Below the pieces are notes generated by a model, which had not been told where the DNA came from, did no database searches, and saw nothing but the letters and a program-made list of their open reading frames with translations. From Actinomycetota bacterium (GTDB taxonomy: Bacteria; Actinomycetota; Actinomycetes; Nanopelagicales; Nanopelagicaceae), in assembly GCA_009701185.1 (NCBI GenBank), contig WLKQ01000003.1:1-58105 (forward strand): DNA of 58,105 nt. The letters are read 5' to 3'. Below, piece after piece: positions 9,901 through 19,879 of the stretch; within the stretch, counting starts at the first letter, position 1; each line of letters begins with the position of its first letter. Made by a program: the position numbers and the translations under genes.

Positions 9901-11471
9901 ACTAACTCTTCACGAATAGCGTCCAGCGGTGGATTGGTTACTTGAGCAAATAATTGTGAGAAGTAATCAAAGATTAATCGTGGCTTGTCGGATAGCGCAG
10001 CGATAGGTGTGTCAGTTCCCATCGAACCTAAAGCTTCCATTCCATTTCGTGCCATTGGCGTTATCAAAATACGAAGCTCTTCTTCGGTATAACCAAAAGC
10101 TCTTTGCCGACGTACTACCGAAGAGTGCGGATAGACAATGTGCTCGCGTGCGGGAAGATCATTGAGCTTGACCATTCCCCCATGGAGCCAATCTCCATAA
10201 GGCGCAGCACTTGCTAACTCTTCTTTAATTTCATGGTCTTCAATGATGCGACCAGACTCAATGTCTACAAGAAACATTTTTCCAGGCTGCAAGCGGCCTT
10301 TGCGTGCAATATTTTCTGGAGCGATATCCAAAACTCCGACTTCAGATGCAAGAACTACTAAGCCATCTTTAGTAACCCAAAAACGTGACGGGCGCAGTCC
10401 GTTGCGATCTAGTACCGCTCCAACTTGATGACCGTCGGTAAATGTCACACACGCAGGTCCATCCCACGGCTCCATAAGAGAGGCATGGAATGCATAAAAA
10501 TTCCTACGTGATTCAGACATCGATGTGTGATTTTCCCAGGCTTCAGGAATCATCATAAGTACCGCATGAGGCAATGAACGTCCACCCAAATATAGAAGTT
10601 CTAGAACTTCATCAAAGGAGGCTGAATCGCTGCCGGACATTTCAACAATTGGAAATAGACGCTTTAAATCACCTGGGATCAAATCCGACTCAAGTAGAGA
10701 TTCACGTGCACGCATCCAGTTTCGATTTCCCTTAACGGTATTGATTTCACCGTTGTGTGCGATGTAGCGATAAGGGTGAGCTAAGGGCCAGGATGGAAAA
10801 GTATTTGTAGAAAAACGTGAGTGTACGAGAGCTAGTGGTGAAACTACGCGTGCGTCACTCAAATCTGGGAAAAACTCTTCGAGTTGTCCAGTTGTAAGCA
10901 TTCCTTTATAAACAATTGTCTGTGATGACAGAGAAGGAAAATAAAGCTTCAAACCATGCTCGGCGCGCTTTCGAAGACAATAAACCATGCGCTCTAGAAC
11001 TAAGCCAGTTTCATTTTTTAAGCCACTGACAAAAAGTTGTTTAAAATCTGGCATTACCGACAGGGCGGTTTTTCCAAGTGATGCAGCATTAATTGGAAGC
11101 GTGCGCCAACCCAGAACTTTCAAACCTTCCAAGGCGGCAAGCTCGGCAATCGACTTAGTTACATCGACTCCTGCCTCAATAAATGCGATTCCCGTTGCAT
11201 ATGATCCAGCGGCAGGAAGTGCAAAATCTGTAACCTCTTGATAAAACTGATCGGGAATACGGATAAGAATTCCAGCGCCATCGCCACTATCTGGTTCTGC
11301 GCCAGATGCACCGCGGTGTTCTAGGTTTCGCAGTGCAGTCAGTGCCTTTTCAACTATGTCATGTGTGGCAATTTTATTAAGTGTTGCAACCATGGCTACA
11401 CCACATGCATCATGTTCTTGAGCAGGGCTATAGAGCCCTTGTGCATGTGGATAGTTGGACGGCAATGCCAT
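6960..11471 (-). CDS. gltB: Glutamate synthase large subunit
   Basis: Large catalytic subunit of GOGAT, 1503 residues, the usual length. After a short propeptide the protein reads [16 protein letters not shown]23 is the expected N-terminal nucleophile of the class II glutaminase domain once residues 1-22 are removed. [20 protein letters not shown] around residue 355 belongs to that domain. The central and FMN-binding synthase regions show [20 protein letters not shown] and [20 protein letters not shown] near residue 950, then [17 protein letters not shown]. The Fe-S cysteines follow in [17 protein letters not shown]. The C-terminal part is the Gly-rich GltB beta-helix ([21 protein letters not shown]). 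GGAG precedes the ATG. The gene leads the gltB-gltD-pyk unit. Confidence 0.97.
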   Translation of the reverse strand: MALPSNYPHAQGLYSPAQEHDACGVAMVATLNKIATHDIVEKALTALRNLEHRGASGAEPDSGDGAGILIRIPDQFYQEVTDFALPAAGSYATGIAFIEAGVDVTKSIAELAALEGLKVLGWRTLPINAASLGKTALSVMPDFKQLFVSGLKNETGLVLERMVYCLRKRAEHGLKLYFPSLSSQTIVYKGMLTTGQLEEFFPDLSDARVVSPLALVHSRFSTNTFPSWPLAHPYRYIAHNGEINTVKGNRNWMRARESLLESDLIPGDLKRLFPIVEMSGSDSASFDEVLELLYLGGRSLPHAVLMMIPEAWENHTSMSESRRNFYAFHASLMEPWDGPACVTFTDGHQVGAVLDRNGLRPSRFWVTKDGLVVLASEVGVLDIAPENIARKGRLQPGKMFLVDIESGRIIEDHEIKEELASAAPYGDWLHGGMVKLNDLPAREHIVYPHSSVVRRQRAFGYTEEELRILITPMARNGMEALGSMGTDTPIAALSDKPRLIFDYFSQLFAQVTNPPLDAIREELVTSLGTSMGPEHNLLDPGPSSCRQISLAFPVIDNDELAKIIHVNADGDHPGLEAHVVRGLFLVAGGGASLRQRLDEIKAEVSAAIERGARIIVLSDRDGDAEDAPIPSLLLTSAVHHHLIRQKTRTKVGLVVEAGDVREVHHVALLIGYGAAAVNPYLAMESAEDLVLQGVITGITPEKAVRNLIKSLGKGVLKVMSKMGISTIASYTGAQVFEAIGLSKEVVDEYFVGTTSRLGGVSLEVIAEETIARHNIAYPPGGEVPGTKRLPIGGEYQWRREGEPHLFDPETVFTLQHSTRTKKYDVFKRYTNRVNEQSTRLMTLRGLFEFKNQNPISIDEVESASAIIARFSTGAMSYGSVSQEVHETLAIAMNRLGGKSNTGEGGEDPSRFVAMENGDSKRSAIKQVASGRFGVTSEYLVNSDDIQIKIAQGAKPGEGGQLPGNKVYPWIAKVRYSTPGVGLISPPPHHDIYSIEDLAQLIHDLKNANKNARVHVKLVAEVGVGTVAAGVSKAHADVVLISGHDGGTGASPLTSLKHAGAPWELGLAETQQTLLLNNLRDRIVVQTDGQLKTGRDVVIAALLGAEEFGFATAPLVVSGCIMMRVCHLDTCPVGVATQNPELRKQFSGKPEFVETFFEYIAEEVREILASLGFRTLLEAIGHVEYLETRRAVEHWKASGLDLSPLLVRPDVDSPLHNTIQQEHGLDAALDNELIRLSEAALERKELVRIDLPVRNVNRTVGTMLGAEITRRFGGAGLADSTIDITLRGSAGQSLGAFIPNGLTLRLYGDSNDYVGKGISGGRVIVRPNEASTYLSHENVIAGNVIGYGATSGEIMIRGVVGERFCVRNSGATAIVEGIGDHGCEYMTGGTVVVLGQTGRNFAAGMSGGRAFVLDLEPAHVNTDMVDVLAVPEDQQGVLKTIIENFKAQTDSLIAAEILADWDTAINRISLVMPRDYARVLEAMARASREGLPVDELVMEVAALG

Positions 11472-11514
11472 AGGTATGAACTCCGCTTGTTAAATCAGTT
11501 GCGGGACAACCTTG

Positions 11515-11563
11515 GCCCAGGTACAAATAATGTGCTGGGCAAAGACTAGCAAGAAACTAGCAA
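11515..11563 (-). promoter_or_regulatory. Repeats in the gltB upstream region
   Basis: The 103-bp gap between the VIT gene and gltB holds a direct repeat of ACTAGCAA on plus (11545-11552 and 11556-11563, 11-bp period) and an inverted repeat GCCCAG/CTGGGC (11515-11520 and 11535-11540). The 11-bp spacing would put both direct copies on one face of the helix, as in a regulator site in front of gltBD. I cannot assign a factor, and the inverted repeat could instead be a weak terminator for the upstream gene. Confidence 0.3.
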
Positions 11564-11574
11564 TGTGCGAGAGC

Positions 11575-12282
11575 TTAGAGGCCAGATACCTGGGCGATCT
11601 GGCCGATACCAGCTGTGATGAGCATGCCCAAACTGCCACCAATAATGACACGAAGCGTTGTGCTCAAAACACGGGCGCCAGCAGTTCTAGCACTGATCAC
11701 GCCAGTAAGAATCAAACCAGCAACGGTAAAGCCAACGATGCTCCATGCCTTAGCGCCAAGAGTTGGAGCAAAAGCGCCAGCGAAAGGCACTAGTCCGCCC
11801 GCGGTAAAACTAATGGCAGAGGCGATAGCTGCTTGAACTGGGCGAGCTTTTGTGTGCGGGTGTTGACCCAACTCATCTCGTAAGTGCGCAGCAAGTGGAT
11901 CAATATTGTGCATCTGCGTTGCTACTTCTAGTGCAAGTTCTGCAGTTAATCCTCGATTGATATAAATGTGTTGAAGCTCCAACAGTTCAGCTTCTGGATC
12001 TGCAGCTAAATGTTCAATTTCAAGTAATCTGTCTGATTCTTCAACATCATTTTGGGAACGAACAGAAACATATTCACCAACGGCCATTGACATCGCACCT
12101 GCAGTAATACCAGCAATACCTGCAGTGACAAGAAAATCATTTTTACCTGCAGCTACGACACCAATCATCAGCGATGCAGTTGAGACTAATCCATCATTTG
12201 CACCCAATACCGCAGCACGAAGCCAACCTGCGCGGTGTGTGCGGTGGCTCAAATTACGCTGATATACCTCTTCTAATGTCAT
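11575..12282 (-). CDS. VIT (CCC1/DUF125) family metal transporter
   Basis: Membrane protein of the vacuolar iron transporter family, which exchanges Fe2+ or Mn2+ against protons; in bacteria it probably exports metal from the cytosol. It has 235 residues. The first helix region is diagnostic: HRAGWLRAAVLGANDGLVST (residues 16-35), then GITAGAMSMAVGEYVSVRSQ near residue 60. An acidic, hydrophilic metal-binding domain (about residues 75-135, rich in Glu, Asp and His) separates the first two from the last three helices. The gene sits 19 bp after lgt, with its own TAGAAT box 6 bp before the ATG, so it is probably transcribed separately as a leaderless mRNA. Metal specificity is not decidable. Confidence 0.88.
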   Translation of the reverse strand: MTLEEVYQRNLSHRTHRAGWLRAAVLGANDGLVSTASLMIGVVAAGKNDFLVTAGIAGITAGAMSMAVGEYVSVRSQNDVEESDRLLEIEHLAADPEAELLELQHIYINRGLTAELALEVATQMHNIDPLAAHLRDELGQHPHTKARPVQAAIASAISFTAGGLVPFAGAFAPTLGAKAWSIVGFTVAGLILTGVISARTAGARVLSTTLRVIIGGSLGMLITAGIGQIAQVSGL

Positions 12283-12288
12283 ATATAT

Positions 12289-12294
12289 ATTCTA
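12289..12294 (-). promoter_or_regulatory. Candidate -10 box (TAGAAT) for leaderless VIT transcript
   Basis: TAGAAT is separated from the ATG at 12282 by only ATATAT (6 nt), so transcription would begin at or next to the start codon. No ribosome site fits in this space. A clear -35 element is not seen. Confidence 0.5.
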
Positions 12295-12301
12295 CCTGAC
12301 T

Positions 12302-13108
12302 TTACTGTCGTAACTTCGGAATTCTAAGAAAAACCGTTAAAGCGCCGATAGCAACAAAGATGCTCACCCAGATATTGATTCGCAGTCCCCCAACTAATTG
12401 CGCTGAGTCAATACGGAGGGACTCAATCGCTAATCGTCCTATGCAGTAACCAAAAACATACAGTGCAAATACTTGTCCAGGTCGTAAAAATCTACCTATT
12501 CTTAAAAGGAGCAGAGCTAGCAAAGCACACCAGATTGCTTCATAAAGAAACGTGGGATGAAAGGTTGCAAACTCTGAGAATCCTTGAGGACGATCCGTAA
12601 CCGGAATCTCTAACGCCCACGGTGCATCAAGTGGTCGCCCAAAAAGTTCGTGATTAAACCAGTTTCCAAAACGACCAATCCCTTGGGCTAGCACGACTCC
12701 TGGGGCTAAAGCATCCATAAAATATGCGAAGGGAACTAGATCCACTGTTTTAGCAAGTCTTCGATAGCGCCACCATGCTGCCACGGTGCCAAGAGCGATA
12801 GCGCCCCAAATTCCAAGGCCACCTTCCCAGATTTTAAATGCGTCTAGAGGGTGTCCCCCTTTCCCGAAGTAAGCATCTGGTGAAGTGAGTACATGATAAA
12901 TACGACCACCGATGATTCCAACAGGTACGGCTGTAATCGCTACTTCTGCGACAACTGAATGCGTTTCTGGTGCAATAGCTTTAAAGCGTTTATCACCTAA
13001 CCAGATAGCAACTGCGATTCCCATGATTATGCATAATGCATACATGTGAACCGTAAGCGGTCCGATTTCCAAGACCGAAAATGTTGGTGATGGAATCGAA
13101 CGTTGCAA
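12302..13108 (-). CDS. lgt: Prolipoprotein diacylglyceryl transferase
   Basis: Membrane enzyme that moves diacylglycerol from phosphatidylglycerol to the lipobox cysteine of prolipoproteins, the first lipoprotein maturation step. It has 268 residues with about seven hydrophobic segments. The Lgt signature GIGRFGNWFNHELFG is near residue 143; GGRIYHVLTSPD near residue 67 and FLYEAIWCALLALLLL near residue 190 also fit. The start is TTG 3 bp after the preceding stop, chosen because IPSPTFSVLEIGPLTVHMYA aligns with the normal Lgt N-terminus. It ends the his-trp unit. The lspA gene for the second step is also in the window, at 28690-29175. Confidence 0.95.
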   Translation of the reverse strand: MQRSIPSPTFSVLEIGPLTVHMYALCIIMGIAVAIWLGDKRFKAIAPETHSVVAEVAITAVPVGIIGGRIYHVLTSPDAYFGKGGHPLDAFKIWEGGLGIWGAIALGTVAAWWRYRRLAKTVDLVPFAYFMDALAPGVVLAQGIGRFGNWFNHELFGRPLDAPWALEIPVTDRPQGFSEFATFHPTFLYEAIWCALLALLLLRIGRFLRPGQVFALYVFGYCIGRLAIESLRIDSAQLVGGLRINIWVSIFVAIGALTVFLRIPKLRQ

Positions 13109-13111
13109 AAT

Positions 13112-13831
13112 TTAGCCAGCCTCTACAGCCAGACGGAACTCGGCAAGATTGAAGTCAGGTGACTTGCGCTCCCACAATTTTCCATTGATGAATACCGTTG
13201 GCGTCCCAGTAACTTTGTAGGATGGCATGGAGTCATAACTGGCCTTCACATAATCGAGCTTCGATCCCTTATTTACGCAGTCGATAAAACTCTTTGAGTT
13301 TAAGCCAACGTAGTCACCGATTTTTAGCAAGTTCTCATTAGTAAAGAAACCCGAGTTTTCAAGTGATGGTTGAACTAAGTAAACAGCTTTATGAAAATCT
13401 AAATAGTGATTCTCATCGGCGGCACAGAACTGCGCATTAGCAGTTCTGACAGATTCATCGCCTAAAAAGGAGAGTACGTGAAAAACAACCGTAGCTTTCT
13501 TTGTGCGCACTAAATCATCGAGATAACTGCCATTGGCATCTTCAAAAAGTTTGCAGATTGGGCACTGAGGATCTTCCCAAACATCAATCTGCGTCTTACT
13601 TCCTGGGTTCAAAACTATTCCAGAACCTTGCGCTGGATCAACGGTTGCAGCTACTGCCTCGGTCAATTTGTAATCTTTGAGAGCGGCAAATGACGCAGAA
13701 GCTTTGGTTGATTGGCTCATCATTGAAAAGACGACACCTGTAATTACTACAAGTGCAACCATTCCAATTACTAACCAGCGTGTGAAATTATCTCCACCGG
13801 AAGTTGCCTGTGCCTTGGCTTGCTTTGCCAT
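13112..13831 (-). CDS. Membrane-anchored DsbA-like thiol-disulfide oxidoreductase
   Basis: Thioredoxin-fold protein of the DsbA / thioredoxin_4 family, 239 residues, predicted to act outside the membrane in disulfide formation. One transmembrane anchor lies at residues 18-37 after a short cytosolic tail. The active site CPIC is at C90-C93 (WEDPQCPICKLFEDANG). The cis-proline region YKVTGTPTVFINGKLWE lies near the C-terminus. AGGAG stands 6 nt before the ATG. It follows a MauE/DoxX-like membrane protein by 8 bp and precedes lgt by 3 bp; the membrane partner may reoxidise it, an inference from adjacency. Substrates are unknown. Confidence 0.87.
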   Translation of the reverse strand: MAKQAKAQATSGGDNFTRWLVIGMVALVVITGVVFSMMSQSTKASASFAALKDYKLTEAVAATVDPAQGSGIVLNPGSKTQIDVWEDPQCPICKLFEDANGSYLDDLVRTKKATVVFHVLSFLGDESVRTANAQFCAADENHYLDFHKAVYLVQPSLENSGFFTNENLLKIGDYVGLNSKSFIDCVNKGSKLDYVKASYDSMPSYKVTGTPTVFINGKLWERKSPDFNLAEFRLAVEAG

Positions 13832-13839
13832 TACTGCTC

Positions 13840-14328
13840 CTAGATCTGAGGTGTGAGTTTTTCAATCCCTAATCGGCCATAGGGGAAAAAGTATAGGTAT
13901 GTTGCACTTAAAACCAAGCCGGCATCGCGCAGAATTTCAATGAAATACGCTCGGTGCGCCGCTGCGGCCTTGGAGGGATCTATCGCCCCGCCCCCGCCAA
14001 AGCAGCCACAATCAATCAGGATGCCTCTGGCCCAAACGGAGATTATCGCGCCAATAAACATCACCATCACTATGCCGCCAGTGATAGCAGCGAAACGAAC
14101 GGAGAGACCAATGATGAGTAGTATCCCGATTGCAACTTCTAGCCACGGGAGCGCATAGCCGAATATGTGAGCTATCTGAGTCGGCAAAATCTTATAAGAG
14201 GCTACCGCACCCGCTGAATCTGCAGGTGATAGCGCCTTTATTCCACCAGCAACTACCAGGACTCCGCCCAATACAAGACGGAAAATAAGTGTAAGAAGTG
14301 GTTGAAATTTCGCATTGAGAGTTTTCAT
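13840..14328 (-). CDS. MauE/DoxX-family redox-associated membrane protein
   Basis: Small polytopic membrane protein, 162 residues with four hydrophobic segments (about 10-30, 55-75, 80-100 and 128-147). The pattern FRLVLGGVLVVAGGIKAL near residue 16 is typical of DoxX/MauE proteins. A cysteine pair C107/C109 (ILIDCGCFGGGG) lies after the third helix, as expected of a quinone- or thiol-linked redox partner. Its ATG overlaps the trpA stop as ATGA, and a DsbA-like gene follows, so both probably form a disulfide-generating pair carried along in the trp operon. The exact electron acceptor is unknown. Confidence 0.8.
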   Translation of the reverse strand: MKTLNAKFQPLLTLIFRLVLGGVLVVAGGIKALSPADSAGAVASYKILPTQIAHIFGYALPWLEVAIGILLIIGLSVRFAAITGGIVMVMFIGAIISVWARGILIDCGCFGGGGAIDPSKAAAAHRAYFIEILRDAGLVLSATYLYFFPYGRLGIEKLTPQI

Positions 14329-15128
14329 CGGCCCTCTCTGACTCCAGCAACTAATTCTTTAGCTAGCACTGAAATTGCATCTAGGCCTGCTTGTTCTGAA
14401 GTGGCATTGAGTAATAATTTAATGAAAGCTGAGCCAACAATCACTCCATCGGCATATCCAGCTACTTCTCGAGCTTGTTCACGCGTTGATACGCCAAGAC
14501 CCACAGCAACCGGGAGTGAAGTTTTTGAGCGAACCCGTGAAACTAAATCTCGAGCATCAACTGAGACACTAGTACGCGCTCCAGTAACTCCCATGATGCT
14601 TGCCGCATAAACAAAGCCACCTGTCTTTGATGTTACTTTTCCAATTCGCTCGTCGCTACTACTTGGAGCAACAACATAAATAGGATTAATCTGATGTTTA
14701 TCGGTCGCAACTAACCACTGCGCCGATTCTTCAATCGTTAAGTCTGGCGTAATAACACCCGAGCCGCCATTGTCAGCGATTGATTGCGCGAATTTATCTA
14801 CTCCATATTTTTGAATAGGGTTCCAGTAAGTCATAACAACGCTTGCAACACCACAATCACTTGCCGTTTTCAGTGCAGTAAAAACATCTGAAGCATTTGT
14901 CCCTGCTCGCAAAGAAATATCGGCCGCTTCTTGAATAGTGGGTCCATCCATTACGGGATCACTGTATGGAAATCCAATTTCTATTGCATCTACACCGGCA
15001 GCGGCTAACGCTGCGATTGCTTTTTTGCATCCTTCTTTCGATGGAAACCCCGCAGGTATATAGGCAATAAGCGCAGCTCGATTTTCAGCTCTTACCTTTT
15101 TAAATAATTGATCGAGAGGTGTACTCAT
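14325..15128 (-). CDS. trpA: Tryptophan synthase alpha subunit
   Basis: Cleaves indole-3-glycerol phosphate to indole and glyceraldehyde 3-phosphate in the TrpA2B2 complex. It has 267 residues and a TIM barrel. Catalytic residues correspond to E50 and D61 in [37 protein letters not shown] is near residue 96 and the phosphate-binding [19 protein letters not shown] is near residue 212. The start overlaps the trpB stop by ATGA, so translation is coupled, matching the 1:1 need for both subunits. Confidence 0.97.
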   Translation of the reverse strand: MSTPLDQLFKKVRAENRAALIAYIPAGFPSKEGCKKAIAALAAAGVDAIEIGFPYSDPVMDGPTIQEAADISLRAGTNASDVFTALKTASDCGVASVVMTYWNPIQKYGVDKFAQSIADNGGSGVITPDLTIEESAQWLVATDKHQINPIYVVAPSSSDERIGKVTSKTGGFVYAASIMGVTGARTSVSVDARDLVSRVRSKTSLPVAVGLGVSTREQAREVAGYADGVIVGSAFIKLLLNATSEQAGLDAISVLAKELVAGVREGR

Positions 15129-16321
15129 AGTGGAATTCCAAAATACTGGGCAGCCGTTTGCACATCTTTATCTCCGCGTCCAGACAAGTTAAGCAATAGC
15201 GTGGCATCCGGACCAACTTCTCGACCAATGATCATGGCCCCAGCTAGAGCGTGCGCAGTCTCAATTGCTGGAATAATTCCCTCTGTCTTACAGAGAAGCG
15301 AAAAAGCCTCCATCGCTTGACTATCAGTGATTGCTCGATACTCAGCGCGGCCGACGTCATGCAGATATGCATGCTCTGGGCCGACACCTGGATAATCTAA
15401 ACCGGCCGAGATTGAATGAGACTCAATTGTTTGACCATTCTCATCTTGTAATACATACGAGCGAGTTCCATGCAATACACCTGGGGATCCACCAGTGATT
15501 GTTGCTGCGTGTCGTCCAGTTTCAACTCCATCACCGCCGGCTTCAAAGCCAATCAACCGTACGCCGGAATCTGGAATAAATGCATGAAATATTCCTATTG
15601 CATTTGATCCGCCGCCTACACATGCAAGGACTGCATCAGGAAGTTTGCCAGTTAACGCTAATACTTGCGCACGCGCTTCTTCTCCGATGATCTTGTGAAA
15701 ATCGCGAACCATGGTTGGGAATGGGTGCGGACCGGCAACGGTTCCAAGAAGATAATGTGTATCGGCAACATTTGTGACCCAATCACGCATCGCTTCGTTA
15801 ATTGCATCTTTTAAAGTGCGCGAACCGGAGGTAACTGGAACAACTTCTGCGCCTAATAATTTCATTCGTGCAACATTGAGAGATTGTCTGCGAGTATCTT
15901 CTTCGCCCATATAAACAACGCATTCAAGTCCCATCAATGCTGCTGCTGTTGCTGAAGCCACACCATGTTGACCGGCACCAGTTTCAGCGATGATGCGCTT
16001 TTTTCCCATTCGCTTAGTGAGTAAAGCTTGACCTAAAACATTGTTAATCTTGTGACTGCCGGTGTGGTTGAGATCTTCGCGCTTGAGCAAAATACGCGCA
16101 CCGCCTGCATGCTCAGCAAAGCGTGGAACCTCAGTGATAATGCTTGGACGACCTGTATATGTTCGATGAAGTTCGGCTAACTCAGCTTGAAACGTTGGAT
16201 CCACCTTCGCGCTTGCATGCGCAGCTTCAAGCTCATTGAGTGCACCAATAAGTGCTTCAGGTACAAAGCGGCCACCATATTCACCGAAGTGGCCATCAAA
16301 GATCTGCGAATCAACGCTCAT
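15125..16321 (-). CDS. trpB: Tryptophan synthase beta subunit
   Basis: PLP enzyme that condenses indole with serine to make tryptophan. It has 398 residues. The N-terminus [19 protein letters not shown] is characteristic of TrpB1. PLP lysine K91 lies in [20 protein letters not shown], the catalytic region continues with [20 protein letters not shown] near residue 112, and the phosphate-binding loop [13 protein letters not shown] is near residue 235. ATGA overlaps join it to trpC upstream and trpA downstream. Confidence 0.98.
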   Translation of the reverse strand: MSVDSQIFDGHFGEYGGRFVPEALIGALNELEAAHASAKVDPTFQAELAELHRTYTGRPSIITEVPRFAEHAGGARILLKREDLNHTGSHKINNVLGQALLTKRMGKKRIIAETGAGQHGVASATAAALMGLECVVYMGEEDTRRQSLNVARMKLLGAEVVPVTSGSRTLKDAINEAMRDWVTNVADTHYLLGTVAGPHPFPTMVRDFHKIIGEEARAQVLALTGKLPDAVLACVGGGSNAIGIFHAFIPDSGVRLIGFEAGGDGVETGRHAATITGGSPGVLHGTRSYVLQDENGQTIESHSISAGLDYPGVGPEHAYLHDVGRAEYRAITDSQAMEAFSLLCKTEGIIPAIETAHALAGAMIIGREVGPDATLLLNLSGRGDKDVQTAAQYFGIPL

Positions 16322-17112
16322 TGTTCAAGTCTACCTAGGCCTAGAAGTTCACGCACGGCAGTGGCTGGCTCTCCGGCTCGCACCAACGCCTCCCCCACGA
16401 GGATGGCAGTGGCGCCGCTGTTTTGCGCATAATCAACATCTCTGCGGTTGGTAATTCCAGATTCTGCGACCCTGACCACGTCTGCAGGTAACCGTGGAAT
16501 CAACTCCGCGAAAGCACCAGTATCTACTTCTAGAGTTTTTAAGTTACGTGAATTTACCCCCACAATTTCTGGTGAGATTTCAAGCGCACGCTCTAACTCA
16601 TTATGTGTATGAACCTCAATGAGTGAACGCATTCCAAGCTCACTCGCTAACTGAAAATAGTCTTTAAGTTGGTTAGCACCAAGTGCGGCGACGATAAGCA
16701 AAACTACATCGGCACCATGCGCACGCGCCTCAAAAAACTGGTATTCGTCAACCATAAAATCTTTTCGTAACACTGGAATATCTACCCTTGCACGGACCGC
16801 ATCTAAATCATCAAGTGAACCACCAAATCGTCGTCGTTCAGTTAAGACGCTAATCATGCTCGCTCCTGCTTCTGCATATTGCTCGGCAAGTGCTGCTGGA
16901 TCTGCAATCTGCGCTAACACACCTTTACTTGGTGAGGATCGTTTTACTTCTGCAATCAGTGACATCTCTTGAGAAAGCATCGTGGCTAATGGATCGCGCA
17001 CTGCGGGTGCTCTATCTATAGCTTCTTGGATCTGGGCAAGTGAAACGCGCCGTATTGCTAAATCTTCTCGCACGCCTTCAATGATTGAATCAAGGACGCT
17101 CATTCTCGCCAT
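16318..17112 (-). CDS. trpC: Indole-3-glycerol phosphate synthase
   Basis: Ring-closing decarboxylation of CdRP to indole-3-glycerol phosphate. It has 264 residues and a single-domain TIM barrel, not fused to TrpF. Motifs: [20 protein letters not shown] (substrate-binding ExKxxSPS) near residue 52, [20 protein letters not shown] near residue 114, [16 protein letters not shown] near residue 179 and [15 protein letters not shown] near residue 210. The ATG at 17112 overlaps the small upstream ORF by 23 bp; an ATG three codons later ([15 protein letters not shown]) is equally plausible and gives the more common actinobacterial N-terminus. Confidence 0.95.
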   Translation of the reverse strand: MARMSVLDSIIEGVREDLAIRRVSLAQIQEAIDRAPAVRDPLATMLSQEMSLIAEVKRSSPSKGVLAQIADPAALAEQYAEAGASMISVLTERRRFGGSLDDLDAVRARVDIPVLRKDFMVDEYQFFEARAHGADVVLLIVAALGANQLKDYFQLASELGMRSLIEVHTHNELERALEISPEIVGVNSRNLKTLEVDTGAFAELIPRLPADVVRVAESGITNRRDVDYAQNSGATAILVGEALVRAGEPATAVRELLGLGRLEQ

Positions 17113-17269
17113 CCCGACTGAGGTCTATGCCTTTATCTTGAGCGCTCCATGTATTGAGCTCCTTCGGTGTGCGCTCATATTTTGATGAGAGGCGAAACAG
17201 TTTGCTAAACACCACAACAACAGTGAAAACAAAACCAATACTTATTGCAATCGAAAAAAATTGATCCAT
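17090..17269 (-). CDS. Small single-pass membrane protein in the trp operon (59 aa)
   Basis: Reading the minus strand from ATG at 17269 gives 59 residues. A hydrophobic helix spans about residues 3-23 (FFSIAISIGFVFTVVVVFS), followed by the basic KLFRLSSK and a polar tail with ERTPKELNTWSAQDKGIDLS. The ATG overlaps the trpE stop by one base (TAATG) and the end overlaps trpC by 23 bp, which supports translation inside the operon. I do not recognise a named family. Actinobacterial trp clusters elsewhere also carry small ORFs (for example trpX of Streptomyces) or a membrane protein, so a role tied to tryptophan synthesis is possible but unproven. Confidence 0.75.
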   Translation of the reverse strand: MDQFFSIAISIGFVFTVVVVFSKLFRLSSKYERTPKELNTWSAQDKGIDLSRDGENERP

Positions 17270-18753
17270 TAACTTTTTCGCAATCTATTAGCTGCATCTA
17301 CTGCACTCAAAACCGCGGCGGCCTTATTGTGGCATTCTTGATTTTCTGACTCTGGATCAGAGTCGGCAACTACTCCAGCACCTGCCTGTACGTAAGCCTT
17401 ACCATCATGAATTAAGGCAGTGCGAATAGCTATACATGTATCGATGTTGCCGGTGAAATCTATATATCCAACGATGCCACCATAAAGTCCTCGGCGAGTT
17501 GGTTCTAACTTTTCAATAATCTCCATAGCTCGTGGCTTAGGTGCACCAGATAATGTACCGGCAGGGAAAACAGAAAATAGCGCGTCTACCGGTCTTGATT
17601 TCTCAGAAAGTTGGCCGGTAACCGTTGAAACTATGTGCATCACGTGTGAATACCGTTCGATGTGCATAAAATCAATGACTTCCACTGAACCTGCTTCGCA
17701 TACACGACCTATGTCATTTCGCCCTAGATCCACCAACATTAAATGCTCTGCTCGCTCCTTAGGATCAGCCAGTAATTCCTCAGCTAGGCGGTGGTCCTCA
17801 TCAGGTGATGCTGAACGTTTTCTTGTACCGGCAATCGGATGAATCATTACTTCTTTGCCATTTATCTTTACCAGAGCTTCTGGGCTGGAACCAACGACGT
17901 CTATTCCATCGTTAAAGCGCAAGAGATACATATAAGGACTTGGATTATTAAGGCGCAACATTCGATAAACATCTAATGCATCGGCAGTGCACTCCATCGA
18001 AAATCGCTGTGAAAGAACGATTTGAAATGCTTCACCAGCCAGAATCTCTTCCTTGGCAGCTAAAACTTTGGCTTTAAAACTTTCTGAATCGATGTTTGAG
18101 CTAAATTCTGGATGTGCGTGAGTATCAATAAGTGCCACATCACCTGAGAGCGCTGAATTTAAGTCCATCTGCATTCGATCTAAACGTTCATTGCATGATG
18201 CAAATGCTTCATCGATTCGCTCATCGCTTCCATCCCAATTAATTGCATTTGCAATTAAAGTGATGGTGCCATCACTGTGATCTAAAACAGCCAAGTCACT
18301 TGTCAACATAAAACTTAATTCAGGTAAAGGTAAATCCTTCGCTGCAAGGTTTGGTAGTTTTTCTAATCTACGAACAATGTCGTAGCCCATGAAACCTACG
18401 AGACCACCAGTCAATGGGGGCAGGCCCGGGATTTTTGGAGACTTGAGGTGCTCGGCAGCTAAGCGCAAAGCAACTAAGGGATCTATTCCTGTGGGAGCAC
18501 CAGCTGGCGCCGTTCCTTGCCAGTAGGCAAGACCATTGGCCTCACTGAGCGTTGCTTCACTTCGCACTCCGATAAATGAATATCGCGACCATGCCCCACC
18601 ATGTTCTGCCGACTCCAATAAAAATGTATGTGGAGCATTCTTTGCAAGTTTACGATAAACACCAAGCGGAGTTTCGCCATCGGCTAGTAACCGCCGCGAT
18701 ACTGGAATGACATTTGAAATTTTTGCGTAAGCGCGAAACTCCTCTAGATTCAT
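17269..18753 (-). CDS. trpE: Anthranilate synthase component I
   Basis: Converts chorismate to anthranilate, using ammonia passed from TrpG. It has 494 residues from the chosen start. The N-terminal domain has the LLES tryptophan-feedback motif ([20 protein letters not shown]). The C-terminal chorismate-binding domain shows [57 protein letters not shown] and [19 protein letters not shown]. An ORF extends 18 codons upstream, but ATG at 18753 overlaps the hisI stop as ATGA and begins [20 protein letters not shown], the natural N-terminus. No trpG or trpD lies in this window. Confidence 0.95.
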   Translation of the reverse strand: MNLEEFRAYAKISNVIPVSRRLLADGETPLGVYRKLAKNAPHTFLLESAEHGGAWSRYSFIGVRSEATLSEANGLAYWQGTAPAGAPTGIDPLVALRLAAEHLKSPKIPGLPPLTGGLVGFMGYDIVRRLEKLPNLAAKDLPLPELSFMLTSDLAVLDHSDGTITLIANAINWDGSDERIDEAFASCNERLDRMQMDLNSALSGDVALIDTHAHPEFSSNIDSESFKAKVLAAKEEILAGEAFQIVLSQRFSMECTADALDVYRMLRLNNPSPYMYLLRFNDGIDVVGSSPEALVKINGKEVMIHPIAGTRKRSASPDEDHRLAEELLADPKERAEHLMLVDLGRNDIGRVCEAGSVEVIDFMHIERYSHVMHIVSTVTGQLSEKSRPVDALFSVFPAGTLSGAPKPRAMEIIEKLEPTRRGLYGGIVGYIDFTGNIDTCIAIRTALIHDGKAYVQAGAGVVADSDPESENQECHNKAAAVLSAVDAANRLRKS

Positions 18754-19091
18754 GGGGTGGTCACCGCTAGAGGTTTGTGAAAGCAAGTTGATTCGCCAGT
18801 ATGGCAAGCCACACCAATTTGTGTTACTTGTACAAGCAATGCATCTCCATCACAGTCAAGTGCTACAGATTGCACATGTTGGAAATGACCAGATGTTGCA
18901 CCTTTTACCCACAACTCATTTCTACTACGGCTCCAAAAAGTTGCCATGCCGGTCTCTAGCGTTAGCGCCAGTGATTCTGAGTTCATATAGGCCAGCATCA
19001 GGACTTCACGGCTAGTTGCATCTTGAACAATCGCAGGAATGAGCGCACTGGAGTCTTTGAGTAAAGATTGAACTGCTGGATCAAGTGGCAT
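18750..19091 (-). CDS. hisI: Phosphoribosyl-AMP cyclohydrolase
   Basis: Third step of histidine synthesis, opening the adenine ring of PR-AMP. It has 113 residues, the single-domain form without HisE. Metal-binding motifs are visible: [39 protein letters not shown], the Asp-rich [14 protein letters not shown], and the cysteine pair in [13 protein letters not shown]. The stop overlaps trpE (ATGA), making the junction between the his and trp parts of the operon. Confidence 0.96.
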   Translation of the reverse strand: MPLDPAVQSLLKDSSALIPAIVQDATSREVLMLAYMNSESLALTLETGMATFWSRSRNELWVKGATSGHFQHVQSVALDCDGDALLVQVTQIGVACHTGESTCFHKPLAVTTP

Positions 19092-19105
19092 GGCCTAATT
19101 CTGCC

Positions 19106-19879
19106 TTACTTAGCTGGAGTGGTGCGCACCGGATAATTATGCTTGGCCAAATATGCCTTGACGTCGCTGATTCGGTGGATTCCGAAGTGAAAAACACTTG
19201 CAGCAAGTAGGGCATCTGCTCCAGCATCTAATGCGGCAGCAAAATCCTCCAAGGCTCCTGCCCCACCACTAGCTATCAGAGGAACATTGCTCACAGCGCG
19301 AACTGCAGAAATCATGGAGATGTCGTAGCCAGCTCTGGTGCCATCGGCATCCATGGAGTTAAGAAGAATTTCGCCAACGCCTAAAGCACAAGCCTGTTCG
19401 ACCCACGCTAATGCATCTATGTCCGTACCTTCGCGCCCACCATGAGTTGTAACTTCAAAACCTGATGAAGTGCGAGCTCTGCGCGCATCAACAGATAACA
19501 CCAGCACTTGTGAGCCAAATCGATCTGCAATTTCGGCGATCAATTGCGGGCGAGCAATTGCAGATGTATTGATTGAAACTTTATCGGCGCCTGCACGGAG
19601 CAAGCGATCCACATCTTCAACAGATCTGATGCCTCCACCAACTGTGAGAGGAATAAAAACTTCTTCAGCGGTGCGGCGCACTACGTCGAGAGTCGTTTCT
19701 CGTCCAGCACTACTCGCTGAAATATCTAAAAAGGTAAGTTCGTCGGCGCCTTCTAAATCATATAAGGATGCCATCTCAACTGGATCACCTGCGTCAACTA
19801 AGTTTGTGAAGTTAACTCCTTTGACTACGCGACCTTGAGTTACATCAAGGCAGGGAATAATCCGGATGGAAAGGGTCAT
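19106..19879 (-). CDS. hisF: Imidazole glycerol phosphate synthase, cyclase subunit
   Basis: Uses ammonia from HisH to close the imidazole ring and release AICAR. It has 257 residues and a (beta-alpha)8 barrel. [19 protein letters not shown] gives catalytic D12; [20 protein letters not shown] is near residue 76, [17 protein letters not shown] holds the second catalytic Asp, and [15 protein letters not shown] is the phosphate site. The start overlaps the preceding hisA/priA stop (ATGA). The 14-bp gap to hisI is the widest inside the his-trp unit. Confidence 0.97.
   Translation of the reverse strand: MTLSIRIIPCLDVTQGRVVKGVNFTNLVDAGDPVEMASLYDLEGADELTFLDISASSAGRETTLDVVRRTAEEVFIPLTVGGGIRSVEDVDRLLRAGADKVSINTSAIARPQLIAEIADRFGSQVLVLSVDARRARTSSGFEVTTHGGREGTDIDALAWVEQACALGVGEILLNSMDADGTRAGYDISMISAVRAVSNVPLIASGGAGALEDFAAALDAGADALLAASVFHFGIHRISDVKAYLAKHNYPVRTTPAK

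Noticed and set aside
18754-18807. Eighteen-codon N-terminal extension of TrpE
   Set aside because: It lies within hisI; the ATG overlapping the hisI stop gives the normal TrpE N-terminus.
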